DNA of 64,000 bases, from NCBI RefSeq assembly GCF_029522115.1, contig NZ_JAKWFK010000001.1, positions 186,001 through 250,000 on the forward strand, in the 5' to 3' direction. Each line of letters begins with the position of its first letter. The stretch's first letter is position 1. Below the pieces are notes generated by a model, which was not told the origin of the DNA, did no database searches, and saw only the letters and a program-made list of their open reading frames with translations. Positions 26,959 through 36,077 of the stretch are shown here, one piece after another. The DNA is from Trinickia sp. Y13. Lineage in GTDB: Bacteria > Pseudomonadota > Gammaproteobacteria > Burkholderiales > Burkholderiaceae. A program made the translations under genes and the position numbers.

Positions 26959-27972
26959 TCAGGGGTTGGCAACGACGACCTTGCCGATCATGTTGCCGGC
27001 CTCGACCAGCGCATGCGCTTCGATCAGACTTGCGGCGTTCATGCCGTCGATGCGTCGCGTCAGAGTGTGCTTGAGGCGGCCCTGGTCAACGAGCTGCGCC
27101 GCGCGACGCAGCAAGGCGTGTTGCCGTGCGAGGGTGTCCGTGGTGAACATGGCGCGGGTGAACATCAGCTCCCAGTGAATCGAGATGGATTTCCCCTTGA
27201 ACGGACCGATGTCCAGACCCACCGGGTCGTCGATGAGCGCGAATTGGCCCTCTGGACGCAGCACGGCGGCGATCTGAGGCACGTAGGCGGCGCTGTTGTT
27301 CAACCCGGCAACGTGGGTGACGTGCTCGATCCCAAGCGCAGCCAACTGGGGCGCCCAAGCCTGATTGTGGTCGAGGACGTGATGCGCGCCATGAGAGAGC
27401 ACCCACTCGCGGGTTTCAGGCCGCGAGGCCGTGCCGATCACTGTCAGGCCCGTGAGCTCGCGCGCCAGTTGCGTCAGGATCGAGCCGACGCCGCCCGCCG
27501 CGCCAATGACGAGCAGCACGTTGTCGTCGGCCGGGTTCGCTGCCTGAACGCGCAGGCGATCGAACAACAGCTCCCACGCAGTGATCGTCGTCAGCGGCAA
27601 CGACGCGGCCTCTGCGAAGTCGAGCGATGCCGGCATGGGGCCGACGATGCGTTCGTCCACGGCGTGCAGTTCGCTGTTGCTGCCGGGCCGCGTGATGTCA
27701 CCGGCGTACCAGACACGGTCGCCCGGCTTGAAGTGGGTGGCCAGCGGACCGGTTGCGCGGACGATTCCCGCCGCGTCCCAGCCGGCGATGCGCGCTCCGC
27801 CTTCCGGAATGTCACCGCCGCGCCGGATTTTGGTATCGACGGGGTTCACCGACACCGCTTTCACTTCCACGAGCAGATCGTGGTCGCGCAACTGCGGCGT
27901 CGGCAACTCGATGTCCTGCAGCGCCTGCGGGTGGCTGATGGGATGGTTCTGATAGAAGGCGATGGCTTTCAT
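26959..27972 (-). CDS. zinc-type alcohol dehydrogenase-like / quinone oxidoreductase family protein
   Basis: A medium-chain dehydrogenase/reductase of 337 residues of the zinc-lacking quinone-oxidoreductase-like branch. It has VKAVSVNPVDTKIRRG, AGWDAAGIV, the nucleotide-binding VIGAAGGVGSILTQLAREL and the C-terminal LIEAHALVEAGNMIGKVVV. No catalytic or structural zinc cysteine cluster is present. It would reduce a quinone or enone with NADPH. It is divergent from a LysR gene across a 91-bp region holding a perfect inverted repeat. Confidence 0.9.
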   Translation of the reverse strand: MKAIAFYQNHPISHPQALQDIELPTPQLRDHDLLVEVKAVSVNPVDTKIRRGGDIPEGGARIAGWDAAGIVRATGPLATHFKPGDRVWYAGDITRPGSNSELHAVDERIVGPMPASLDFAEAASLPLTTITAWELLFDRLRVQAANPADDNVLLVIGAAGGVGSILTQLARELTGLTVIGTASRPETREWVLSHGAHHVLDHNQAWAPQLAALGIEHVTHVAGLNNSAAYVPQIAAVLRPEGQFALIDDPVGLDIGPFKGKSISIHWELMFTRAMFTTDTLARQHALLRRAAQLVDQGRLKHTLTRRIDGMNAASLIEAHALVEAGNMIGKVVVANP

Positions 27973-28009
27973 ACACGTGCGCTCCAAAGGTGTGTGAGAG
28001 CATGTTATC

Positions 28010-28069
28010 TTTCATCGAAATACGGATAAATGCCCGCTAAGACCAAACACTTTCGGCGTTTCGATGAAA
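28010..28069. promoter_or_regulatory. perfect 11-bp inverted repeat, probable operator
   Basis: TTTCATCGAAA at 28010-28020 and its exact reverse complement TTTCGATGAAA at 28059-28069 flank the divergent promoter region. The right copy overlaps the ATG at 28064 of the LysR gene. Centre spacing is 49 bp, about five helical turns, which suits looped binding by a tetrameric LysR protein that represses itself and controls the oxidoreductase operon. Confidence 0.6.
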
Positions 28070-28999
28070 ATGATCCGACTCGATGACGTTCAGATCTTCG
28101 TGCGCACGGTCGACTACGGCAGCTTCTCGGAGGCGGCGCGCCAGCTGAATATCGCGCCCGCGCAGGCGAGTGCGTCGGTGCAGCGGCTCGAAAAGGCGCT
28201 CGACACGCGCCTGTTCACCCGTTCGACGCGCAGCATGCAGCTATCGGAGGCTGGAGAGCGTTATCTGCCGCACGCGCGAGTCATGATCGGTGCGCTGGAG
28301 CAGGGCGAGCAGGCCCTGGCGAGCGGCCGGGGGGCGTTGTCCGGGCCGTTGCGGCTGTCCGCTCCGTCCGACTTTGGTCGAAACCTGCTGCTGCCCTGGC
28401 TGGACGACTTTCAGCACCTGCACCCTGGCTTGTCGCTGCACGTGAAAATGAGCGATCGTGCGGCCGACCTCATCCGCCAGCCGCTGGATGCCGTCGTGCG
28501 CTATGGGGCGTTGCCTGATTCGTCTCTTCTGGCCATGAAGCTGGTCGACAACAACCGGCGTGCATTGTGCGCCGCGCCCTCGTACATCGAACGGCATGGC
28601 GCACCGTCCAAGATCGAGGACCTGCGGCGGCACAACTGTCTGCGGTACGTCTGGAGTGAGCAGGTCCATGAACGTTGGCGCTTTACGCCGCCGGGCGGTG
28701 AGCGCACCGTGGCAGTCACGGGCAATCGCATTAGCGATGACGCCGATGCCGTTCGCCGCTGGGCCGTTGCCGGGGAAGGCATTGTCTACAAGTCGCGGCT
28801 GGACCTCATCGGCGATCTGAAGCAAGGCCGATTGGTGGAGTTATTTCCCCCGGAGTATTGCGAGCCTGCGCCGCTGCACTTGGTTTGCGCTCACCGTGCG
28901 CAACTGTCGCCTGCGATCAACGCGTTGCATGCCTTCCTTCGCGAGCGCTGCGATGCATTGCTTGCCACCCACCCCTCGGATGGCCCCCGGTCTGCGTAA
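28064..28999 (+). CDS. LysR-family transcriptional regulator
   Basis: A regulator of 311 residues with an N-terminal winged helix (about 3-62, GSFSEAARQLNIAPAQASAS) and a LysR effector domain of the CrgA/DmlR-like branch (about 90-295). A second ATG two codons later (28070, MIRLDDVQIF) is an equally likely start and would free the inverted repeat from the coding region. No Shine-Dalgarno sequence is seen for either. It probably controls the divergent oxidoreductase/GlcG operon. Confidence 0.92.
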   Translation: MKMIRLDDVQIFVRTVDYGSFSEAARQLNIAPAQASASVQRLEKALDTRLFTRSTRSMQLSEAGERYLPHARVMIGALEQGEQALASGRGALSGPLRLSAPSDFGRNLLLPWLDDFQHLHPGLSLHVKMSDRAADLIRQPLDAVVRYGALPDSSLLAMKLVDNNRRALCAAPSYIERHGAPSKIEDLRRHNCLRYVWSEQVHERWRFTPPGGERTVAVTGNRISDDADAVRRWAVAGEGIVYKSRLDLIGDLKQGRLVELFPPEYCEPAPLHLVCAHRAQLSPAINALHAFLRERCDALLATHPSDGPRSA

Positions 29000-29285
29000 C
29001 GAAGTTCTCCGTTTCGTGCTCGTCTCAAAGAGTCGGCGGAAACCTCGGGCGCCAGGTCATTGTCTTCGATTGGATACACGGCCAGGGGAGTTCGGGGATC
29101 CTGCTTGCCAGGAACGTGCCCAGTTCTGGCACGCGTCCAAGACAGTAGTTGGCAGAACGGCTTAGGGCGCTTTCGGCAATCGCGCTCGTCAACGTTTCAT
29201 TATTTGCATTTTTGAGCGCTGCTACACTAGCCGAACCAGCGAGCCTGACGAGCCTGGCTCCGCGTTGCCCGGGATTGACTCCATC

Positions 29286-30112
29286 GTGTCAACAACGGTC
29301 ACTTTCTCGACGGACGATGTTCGACAGTGCGAGCGCTTCGATTTTTGGCGCGATGCAATGTGCTCGCACTTCTATGGCATGACGTTCGATCTCGAACGAC
29401 GAAAGCGGTCCGCTTTCCAAGCCAGTCTCACGGCCAAATCGATCGGCGAAACCGCGCTCGTGGACCTGCGAGCATCCGCCTGCGTCATTCATCGTCTGGA
29501 CAAGCAAATCGAAGCTGCGCCGGGCAACGCCTTGTTTCTTTACCGTCAGGCAGCGGGCGCCGCGTGGATCGAGGCGGTGGATCGGCGCCATCGATTCGTC
29601 GTCGAAACGAGTACGCTCGCCATGGGCGATTCAGATTTGCCGTTCGCCACCGCACCAACCGACGGCCATGAATTCAACTGCACGATATTGAAGATTCCTT
29701 TCGCACGCATCGATCCGTGGGCCGATCCGACAGTGCAATATTCCGCACAAGGCGTTCAACCGAGCGCCGGCATCGGTGCATTGCTGACGGCTTATTTCGA
29801 TGCCTTTTGTCGGGAGATCGACTATCTCGACAGCAAAGCTGCCGACGCGGCGCTGCAAACGCTGGCACAGCTGACCGCCGCCGCGCGCGACACTGCCTCG
29901 TCCGTAACCGATCGCGGTCGCGACGCCGTTCTCGCTGCGCGACGGCAAATGGTGCGCGAATTTATCGAATGCAATCTTCATCGAGCGGATCTCACGCCCG
30001 CGATGACCGTGCGTGCGCTCGGCATTTCCGTGTTTATCGTGCATTTCGCACCGCGTTCGGTATGGCGCCAACCGAATTGCGGCAATCCATCGAAAACGAT
30101 GATCGATCGTGA
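29286..30112 (+). pseudogene. broken AraC-family regulator
   Basis: Residues 1-200 match the AraC-binding-like domain of the family (from STTVTFSTDDVRQCERFDFW). The HTH begins (RRQMVREFIECNLHRADLTP, then AMTVRALGISV) but then shifts frame: the continuation YRAFRTAFGMAPTELRQSI is in the next frame and stops at 30112, before the second HTH half. It is therefore both frameshifted and truncated. The start is a GTG at 29286 or an ATG at 29265. Its 3' end abuts the remnant of an unrelated nuclease gene. Confidence 0.7.
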
Positions 30113-30126
30113 ATCGATACCCTTTT

Positions 30127-30747
30127 TTATGCGTTGCAAATATCAGAAAATTGCCGAACCTGGCTGACGACGACGTGGTCGACTATATTTCCGACATCCG
30201 CATATAGGTCACCAAGGATATTTCTGATTTTTGCAAGAACGTCCCCGGGCGTTATAAATTCCGAATATTGATCGGCGACGAGGGGATAACGTTTCAGATA
30301 GGTGAGTAACCTCGATCCGCCCCAAATATCGAAATTCATTTTTGGACGCGCTTTCTTTACAAGTTCTCGCGCCTTGTCATATGCGCCCGTCTGCGCCTTT
30401 CCTGAGGGGTCAATATTTGTGGCAATTATCCAATTGTCGGGCCACTGACGATCTTCTCCGGGTTCTTCAAATAATGCAATCTCCGCCTTTATCTGTTCGA
30501 TGAGCCAAGCCTGTGAGTTTTTCGATAAATGAGGACGATGGTACTTACATTGCAAGTACCACGTGCCAGACCATCTTTCCCTTGCACTCGGGTAATTCGC
30601 CTCGCCCTCAAAAACCACGTCCCTCCCACCATCCGGTCCCGGACAAAAATTTGTTGCCCCCGGACCCAAGACTTCAATAGCGAGTGCCAGGATCAGATGC
30701 TCAAAAGCCGATGGGTCGAGTTTCGTCAAATCGTAGGAGTGGGCCAT
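30127..30747 (-). pseudogene. N-terminal Mrr-like nuclease fragment of a probable STAND (Avs-type) defence protein
   Basis: 206 residues remain. The start FEHLILALAIEVLG with GPDGGRDVVFEG and WYLQCKYH is a PD-(D/E)XK/Mrr-type nuclease core (Asp in GGRD, QxK). WIIATNIDPSG, then IWGGSRLLTYLKRYP and FITPGDVL, are like the linker that precedes the NTPase in Avs-type antiphage proteins. No NTPase or sensor repeats follow: the frame stops shortly after QVRQFSDI, next to the broken AraC gene. Codons are more AT-rich than the flanks. It could also be a short stand-alone nuclease, but the abrupt end favours truncation. Confidence 0.6.
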
Positions 30748-31271
30748 TTTTGATGTTCATTGGTTGGTCTCCGTGGATTTTATCGCAATGCATTGCATCG
30801 CATTGCAACGTAAACCGCGACATCCGCGATCGAGCTCCGGTCAATGAGCGTGTGCAATGTGCGATTCTGCGCCACGTGCGTCTAGTAACGAATGGCGGAA
30901 GACGTTTCACGAGCAGACCGCCATGAACCGAACCCCGGGCCGTCCGCTACGGGGCCGTCTTCCGCCCTACTGTAACGCGCAGCGACGGCCATTCGCCACC
31001 CACGGTACTTGGCCACATGTGAATGACAGCAATGGCCGATTTGCCGCCGCGAGCTGGTATGGACGCATCTCGCTTGACCTCGAAACTCTCTTTTGCTATG
31101 AGACAGAGCGAAGCGGCGAGGGCGGAGGGCGGACGTGCGTCGAGAATCAAAGATAACGAATGGCTGCGTGCCGACGACCCGATCCGATCGGTTAGTCGCT
31201 AGCGCGGAACGTCGCCAAAACGCCGCGGGTGTCCCGCCCGTTCCTAGTACCGAGCTTGTTTTACGCCATCC
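30748..31271. other. intergenic stretch of the island
   Basis: No supported gene. It includes the upstream region of the nuclease fragment, with a repetitive GCAATGCATTGCATCGCATT segment near 30786-30805. No clear promoter is assigned. Confidence 0.4.
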
Positions 31272-32315
31272 TCATTCGACGTCGGGCAGGTCGGGGCCGA
31301 GTTCCGCCTCGATCTGGTCGATCGACGGCAAGCCTGCTTCGAGCGGTTCCGGAACCTGACGGAGAAGCTGGTATTCCGCAACGCCCATCGGATTGGTCAT
31401 TCCGCGCAGTGCGTATTCTGCGACCAGCCGGTTCTTCTCTCGACATAAGAGCAAGCCGATCGTCGGCTGATCCTCGGGCCCCTTCAGTTCCGCGTCGACC
31501 GCGGACAGATAAAAGTTGAGTTGGCCCGCGTATTCAGGACGGAAGGGCGTCGCCTTCAATTCGACCACCACGTAGCTACGCAGCTTCAAGTGATAAAACA
31601 GCAGGTCGATGAAAAATTCGTCGCCGCCGACGACGAGCCGATACTGGCGACCAACGAACGCGAAGCCGGCACCCAGCTCGAGCAGAAAACGCGTGATGTG
31701 ACGTGTGAGCGCGGTTTCGATATGGCGTTCCTGGGCGTCTTCCGTCAGCCCCAGAAAATCGAACACGTACGGATCCTTCAATGCTTCGCGCGCCAGATCG
31801 GATTGCGGTGGTGGTAGTCGCGCATCAAAATTGGTGATCGCGGCACCGGCACGCGAATAAGCGCGGGTATCGATCTGCATCGCAAGCACGTTGCGCGACC
31901 AGCCGTGCTCGAGCGATTGGGCCGCGTACCAATTGCGTGCGCCCGGCTCCTTGAGCTTGTCCAGCAAGGTCACGATATGAGACCAAGGCAATTGTGCAAC
32001 GGCCTGTTGCACAATTGCGGGCGTCGGCCATGCTTGGGCCAACGCCCGCATGTACTTGAGATTGCGCGGTGAAAACCCTTGCATGTCGGGAAACGCTGCC
32101 TTTAGATCCCGTGCGAGCCGGTCGATGACCTTCGCGCCCCAGCCCTGACGCTGTTGACGGTCCAGGATATCGTGCCCGATCTGCCAGTACAGAGTGACGA
32201 GTTCGCGATTCGCGCTCGCCGCTGCGCGTTGGCGTGCGAGTTCAACCCGCTGCTTGAGCTCGGACAGCCAGTGTCGGTAATCGTCGTCGCCCCAAGGGCT
32301 TAAAGAATCGGTCAT
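31272..32315 (-). CDS. DUF1016/YhcG-type PD-(D/E)XK nuclease domain protein
   Basis: An intact protein of about 347 residues. The N-terminal DUF1016 part (RQRAAASANRELVTLYWQIG, then QGFSPRNLKYMRALAQAWP and LPWSHIVTLLDKL) is followed by a PD-(D/E)XK nuclease domain with FIDLLFYHLKLRSYVVVELK and FRPEYAGQLNFYLSAVD. Catalytic Asp and E-x-K are visible. These proteins travel on genomic islands and beside restriction systems; their targets are mostly unknown. ATG at 32315 is used; a TTG start 10 codons upstream is possible. It is the only island gene here that looks undamaged. Confidence 0.88.
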   Translation of the reverse strand: MTDSLSPWGDDDYRHWLSELKQRVELARQRAAASANRELVTLYWQIGHDILDRQQRQGWGAKVIDRLARDLKAAFPDMQGFSPRNLKYMRALAQAWPTPAIVQQAVAQLPWSHIVTLLDKLKEPGARNWYAAQSLEHGWSRNVLAMQIDTRAYSRAGAAITNFDARLPPPQSDLAREALKDPYVFDFLGLTEDAQERHIETALTRHITRFLLELGAGFAFVGRQYRLVVGGDEFFIDLLFYHLKLRSYVVVELKATPFRPEYAGQLNFYLSAVDAELKGPEDQPTIGLLLCREKNRLVAEYALRGMTNPMGVAEYQLLRQVPEPLEAGLPSIDQIEAELGPDLPDVE

Positions 32316-33195
32316 GCAGCCATCCGTGCGAGCAGCGTTAGTCAACAGGTATGGGCATTATCCCGGGCACGAGTGGTCAGGGCAACGGCCGCCATGCTAG
32401 ACCGGCCCCGCTGCGACGGCTGTGCGCGCGAGGTTGGGAACTGTGGAGGGCTTTGGTCGGCACCTTCAGGTTTGGTAAGAGCATCGCGACGCGCATGGCG
32501 CCCAAAACCGGCGCGAGCCTATCCTGCCATCACTTTTGCAATACTATCTTTCGGTCATGCAACTCGGCGATTTCCGCGACGTCGACCCGCTGAGCTGGTG
32601 AGGTCATTCACGCGATTCCATTACTCGTGTTCCGAAAGTCCGCGAGCGTATTCGGTCCGCGCCGACCATGGGGTCGACCGAGACGGAGTGATCGACAGCG
32701 GCAGTCTGTTCGCTCGGGGCCGGCGGTTCGCGAGGTACTTGTAGCGAATTTGCGGTGGGTAACACTGCATGTCACGTCGATATCCATTCTCAGTTTGGCA
32801 GATTACTGCACGGAGGCGGCGAGGTCGTATTCGCCGGTTCGCGAAGTGCGCGCGTCCGGCCTCGGTGGAGCACCCGATCAAGCCTGCCGGCCGAGGTCTC
32901 ATGTTCGTCGGCGTTACCCTTGGCGAGGGCTCGTTACTTGCCGCATGTCTCCTGGTTCGGTCTGTATGGTCGCGCATCGCAATACGGTAGTTTGCTGGCT
33001 CACGAAACTGGCGCTGCAACCTACATCCTTCAAACTTGTTGGCGTGCGTAGACGGTTAAAAATAATTTTCTGTTCCATTGGTTTCTCGCGTATCCCAAGC
33101 GGTTCCAACTTCGCAGATAGAGCATCGGTGGAGCTATTGACGGGACGTTTCCCTATTCGCATGATGGTCTCGAACGTGAGGCATAGGAGCGAATC
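32316..33195. other. 880-bp stretch of the island without a supported gene
   Basis: Several short frames exist on both strands but none has a ribosome binding site or recognisable family. The DNA is of mixed composition and is probably decayed mobile-element sequence. Confidence 0.45.
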
Positions 33196-33530
33196 ATGCC
33201 GGGTGCAAAGAGGTATCCGAGGGAGCAGTGGGATGAATTTTTCTGTGCGCTCGAGGCCTTGCCAGAAAAGCCCCGGAGCGAGCAACGCGTGACCGTCAGC
33301 GAGGCAATGAAGGAGATGCGGGCTCAAATCGTCGCAACGCGGGCGAAGGGCTACACGCTCGCAGAGATCAATCATCCAGGTGGCGGCGAGTCGAGGGTTA
33401 GATGTCAGCATTGGCGCAGTCAAATATGCGTTGTATCGCCCGGCGGCTGCCGATGCCAATGTTGACGCAACCGGCTCACGGCGCTGGAGCGGAGGACACC
33501 AGCCGTCGGATCGCAAGAGACCCTCAAGGC
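33196..33530 (+). pseudogene. frameshifted plasmid/ICE-type small protein
   Basis: It begins MPGAKRYPREQWDEFFCALE and contains SEAMKEMRAQIVATRAKGYT, a layout seen in small mobilisation-associated (MobC-like) proteins of plasmids and integrative elements. After LAEI the reading shifts: the expected continuation GLDVSIGAVKYALYRP is in the +1 frame from about 33380. The end point is approximate. Assignment to MobC is tentative. Confidence 0.5.
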
Positions 33531-33701
33531 AAGCGGACGACCCGCGCGTCGATACACGGCAACAAAGGGGAGGGGGCGAAAATCAGCCGCGATCGATGCA
33601 GCTTCAGGACGCGTTTTCGACTATGACTAACTTTCGCCCTGATACTGAAGACCTGTTGGAGGCTGAACATCGACACGATTCGATCTCCTGCGCGTTCGAT
33701 G

Positions 33702-34920
33702 TTAAGTGCGAGCCGTAATCGAAATGACTTCGGCTCCAGCTTTGAGCCGATCAAGATAGTCAGCCCACTCCTGCATCATGACGCGCCGCTCCCGGATGAA
33801 CTTCGTCCGGTTGTAGGCCGATCCGAGTTTGTCTGGAACTGCGTGCGCGAGCTGATGCTCGATCACCTCAGGCTTGTGTCCGAGCTCCTCATGCAGAATC
33901 GTGCGAGCCATTGCCCGAAAGCCGTGACCGGTAATCTCCGTGCGAGTGTCATACCCGAGCCGGCGTAGTGCGGCGTTGATAGTTGCATCGCTCATCGGCC
34001 GCAGTCTCGACCGTGCACCCGGAAACACGTATCGCCCTTGCCCCGTGAGCGAATGCAGTTCACGCAAGATCGCAATTGCTTGCGTGGCAAGGGGCACGAG
34101 GTGCTCCGTCTTCGTCTTACTGACGAGGTAGCGCCATTCTCCCTTTTCCAGGTTGAACTGCGGCCATTCGGCTTGCCGCAACTCGCCTGGCCGGACGAAT
34201 AGCATCGGTGCCAGCTTAAGCGCGCAAAGCACGGTAAACGTGCCGGAGAACCCGTCGAGTGCCCGCAGCATCTCGCTCACCTTGACGGGCTCGGTGATGG
34301 ACGCGAAATGCTTCTCAACCGGCGCGGGGATGGCGCCGATCAGGTCCTTGGCCGGGTCGGACTTGCAAAGTCCTTCTTTAATACCGTACCGGAAAATCCG
34401 GCTGATCTCGCTGCGTATCCGATGCGGTAAATCGCGCCCCTCGGCCATCGACGCGTTTCAGTACAGCAAGGATCTCCGGCGCGTCGATCTCGGTGATCGG
34501 TCGCTTACCCAGCCATGGAAAGACGTCGCTCTTGAAACGGGCCAACGTCTTGTCGTATTGACCTATCTCCACAACCGTCTTTCGTTCTTCCATTCAGCCC
34601 TTGGCGACGACTTCGAACGAGTTGGCGGCAGCGATCCGCGCGGCACGCTTTTCAGCTTTCTTCGCTGTGCTGGGATCAATCCCCGCAGCCAGCCTCTCTC
34701 GCACTTGCTCCCGCTTCTTGCGTGCCGCCGCGAGCGAAACGTCCGGATAGACGCCGAGCGCGAGTGTCTTGTCTTTGCCGGCGAACCGATAGTTCATTCG
34801 CCAGTACTTCGCGCCGGATTTGTCGAGTTTAAGATACATGCGCCCACCATCCGACAAGCGGTTGCCGGTACCATCCCGGTTATAGCGCGCGTTGCGAACT
34901 TGGGCGTCGGTGAGCGGCAT
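33702..34920 (-). pseudogene. P4-type tyrosine integrase, inactivated by a stop and a frameshift
   Basis: Read in order on the minus strand. The DUF4102 arm-binding domain (MPLTDAQVRN, then KTLALGVYPDVSLAAARKKR) runs to VVAKG and then a TGA at 34594-34596, where TGG (Trp) is expected. The same frame continues as MEERKTVVEIGQYDKTLARF. Near 34440 the reading shifts to the frame beginning HRIRSEISRIFRYGIKEGL, which holds the catalytic domain: Arg in VRPGELRQAEW, HGFRAMART, HQLAH and the tyrosine in YNRTKF. The protein would be about 405 residues if repaired. The start follows GGAG and an ATACCACC copy. Confidence 0.85.
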
Positions 34921-34989
34921 GGTGGTATCTCCTATCGGAGAAGGGCGGCAGCGCCCCAGATACCACCAAAAATACCACCCTATACCACC
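34921..34989. repeat. integrase arm-type repeats ATACCACC
   Basis: ATACCACC occurs directly at 34960-34967, 34972-34979 and 34982-34989, and inverted (GGTGGTAT) at 34921-34928 touching the integrase start codon. Spacing of 10-12 bp puts the three direct copies on one helix face. This is typical of arm-binding sites that also regulate integrase expression. Confidence 0.65.
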
Positions 34990-35026
34990 AGCTGTCGAAG
35001 GACCAAGTCGGTCCACAAAGGAAGAA

Positions 35027-35059
35027 AAACCCCGCAAGACCTCGATCTAGCGGGGTTTC
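35027..35059 (-). terminator. terminator next to tRNA fragment
   Basis: AACCCCGC (35028-35035) pairs with GCGGGGTT (35050-35057). Read on the minus strand it ends in a T-rich run (GCGGGGTTTTTC), placed about 35 nt after the tRNA-like 3' end, as a tRNA terminator would be. On the plus strand the hairpin ends in TTTC and is weaker. Confidence 0.65.
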
Positions 35060-35094
35060 TAGGAAACACATCGGCACAAGCCGGAACATACCAG

Positions 35095-35144
35095 TGGTGC
35101 CCGGGACCGGACTCGAACCGGCAAGCCGTGAGGCGGCGGATTTT
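35095..35144 (-). other. tRNA-Leu 3' fragment (attachment-site remnant)
   Basis: On the minus strand the sequence runs from AAAATCC (anticodon-loop side) through a variable arm, a complete T-arm (CCGGTTCGAGTCCGG) and acceptor 3' strand to an encoded CCA at 35097-35095. It resembles the 3' half of tRNA-Leu(UAA). The expected 5' half (D-arm, acceptor 5' strand) is absent beyond 35144. This is the usual footprint of a tyrosine-integrase element in a tRNA gene. Confidence 0.7.
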
Positions 35145-35694
35145 CGTCACACTGCATCTTTCGATGCCGACGATGCGCGCATCGTCGTTCGTGCGCTGGA
35201 CTATGCCTTCGCCATCGCGTTCGAACACGAGCAAGCTCGTGCGCCTCGCATTAGGCGCCCCCCGTCTAGTCTCTACACCTTCCGCGAAACGGCCTGGCTG
35301 TGCAGGCCATATTTTCGGGCTTGGCTCGGCGTTGCCTCGGCGCAATCGGCTCGCTCGCTATCGTTATCGCAAGCGCCGGCGCGCCAGGGGGTTCGCCGAA
35401 TTTGAAGGGTTCTGCACCGACCGTTTCCAGCCGGGCACTCAATCGCTTAAGTCCGCTATGTTTACCAATTTCATCACCCGGGCAGGGCGGACGCGATTCT
35501 ACCACTGGTCGCGGCGCGCGCAGCGACGAATCGCCAGCCCGGCGCAGCCGCCGCACTCGCCGCGTCGGCTCATACGCCGCGGTGCTAGCATAACGTGCGG
35601 CACAACCCGCACATGCCCGCCGGCGCACAGCGTCTACGGAAGCACCCGCGTCGACGCATGCGCGCTGCGCGGCCCAACGCACAAGGAGGCGGCC
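35145..35694. other. 550-bp stretch without a supported gene
   Basis: No tRNA 5' half, coding gene or clear promoter is seen. It borders the island and the conserved small gene at 35695. Confidence 0.4.
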
Positions 35695-35931
35695 ATGGAT
35701 GGCTTCGTCCGGCATCAAATGGAAGGCATCTCGGTGGATATCCAGGTCGTGCCCGCGGCGCCCAGCGGTTTCGCCGCTCGCTTCAGGATCTCGGGCGAAC
35801 CGGGCGACGAAGCCGACTGGCCCATCGTCCACGTCGCCAACGGCCCATTCGCCACCGCGCTGCAGGCTGAGGAAGCGGCGAAATCGGCAGCGCTCGAACA
35901 TATCCTCCAGCACGGCTCGCCGCCCCATTGA
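35695..35931 (+). CDS. conserved-looking small protein, unknown
   Basis: A 78-residue soluble protein (MDGFVRHQMEGISVDIQVVP ...) with a mixed alpha/beta pattern and an alanine-rich C-terminal helix. AAGGAGG lies 7 nt before the ATG, a near-perfect ribosome binding site. I do not recognise the family. Confidence 0.65.
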   Translation: MDGFVRHQMEGISVDIQVVPAAPSGFAARFRISGEPGDEADWPIVHVANGPFATALQAEEAAKSAALEHILQHGSPPH

Positions 35932-36077
35932 TCGCTTCGAAGCCCCGTGTTCGGCGCATCGGCGCGCTCGATCGAATCGTGCCGGGGATGTGTTTTTGCA
36001 CAGGCGTCGCCCAGCCCGGTAAAATGCTCGGCTGATCCATTCACCACTGGCGGCGAAAGCGCAAGGATTTCCCGAAC

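Noticed and set aside
30127-32315. The two nucleases as one restriction-modification or defence operon
   Set aside because: They are on the same strand but separated by more than 500 bp; one is truncated, and there is no methylase, helicase or specificity subunit.
34594-34596. In-frame TGA in the integrase as selenocysteine or programmed readthrough
   Set aside because: The same gene also has a separate frameshift, and no SECIS-like hairpin is evident; a nonsense mutation in a decaying gene is simpler.
34153-35931. 592-codon plus-strand frame containing WCPGPDSNRQ
   Set aside because: It runs antisense to the broken integrase and translates through the tRNA fragment; the CPGPDSN string is a known by-product of reading tRNA-Leu backwards. 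Only its last 78 codons (from 35695) form a supported gene.
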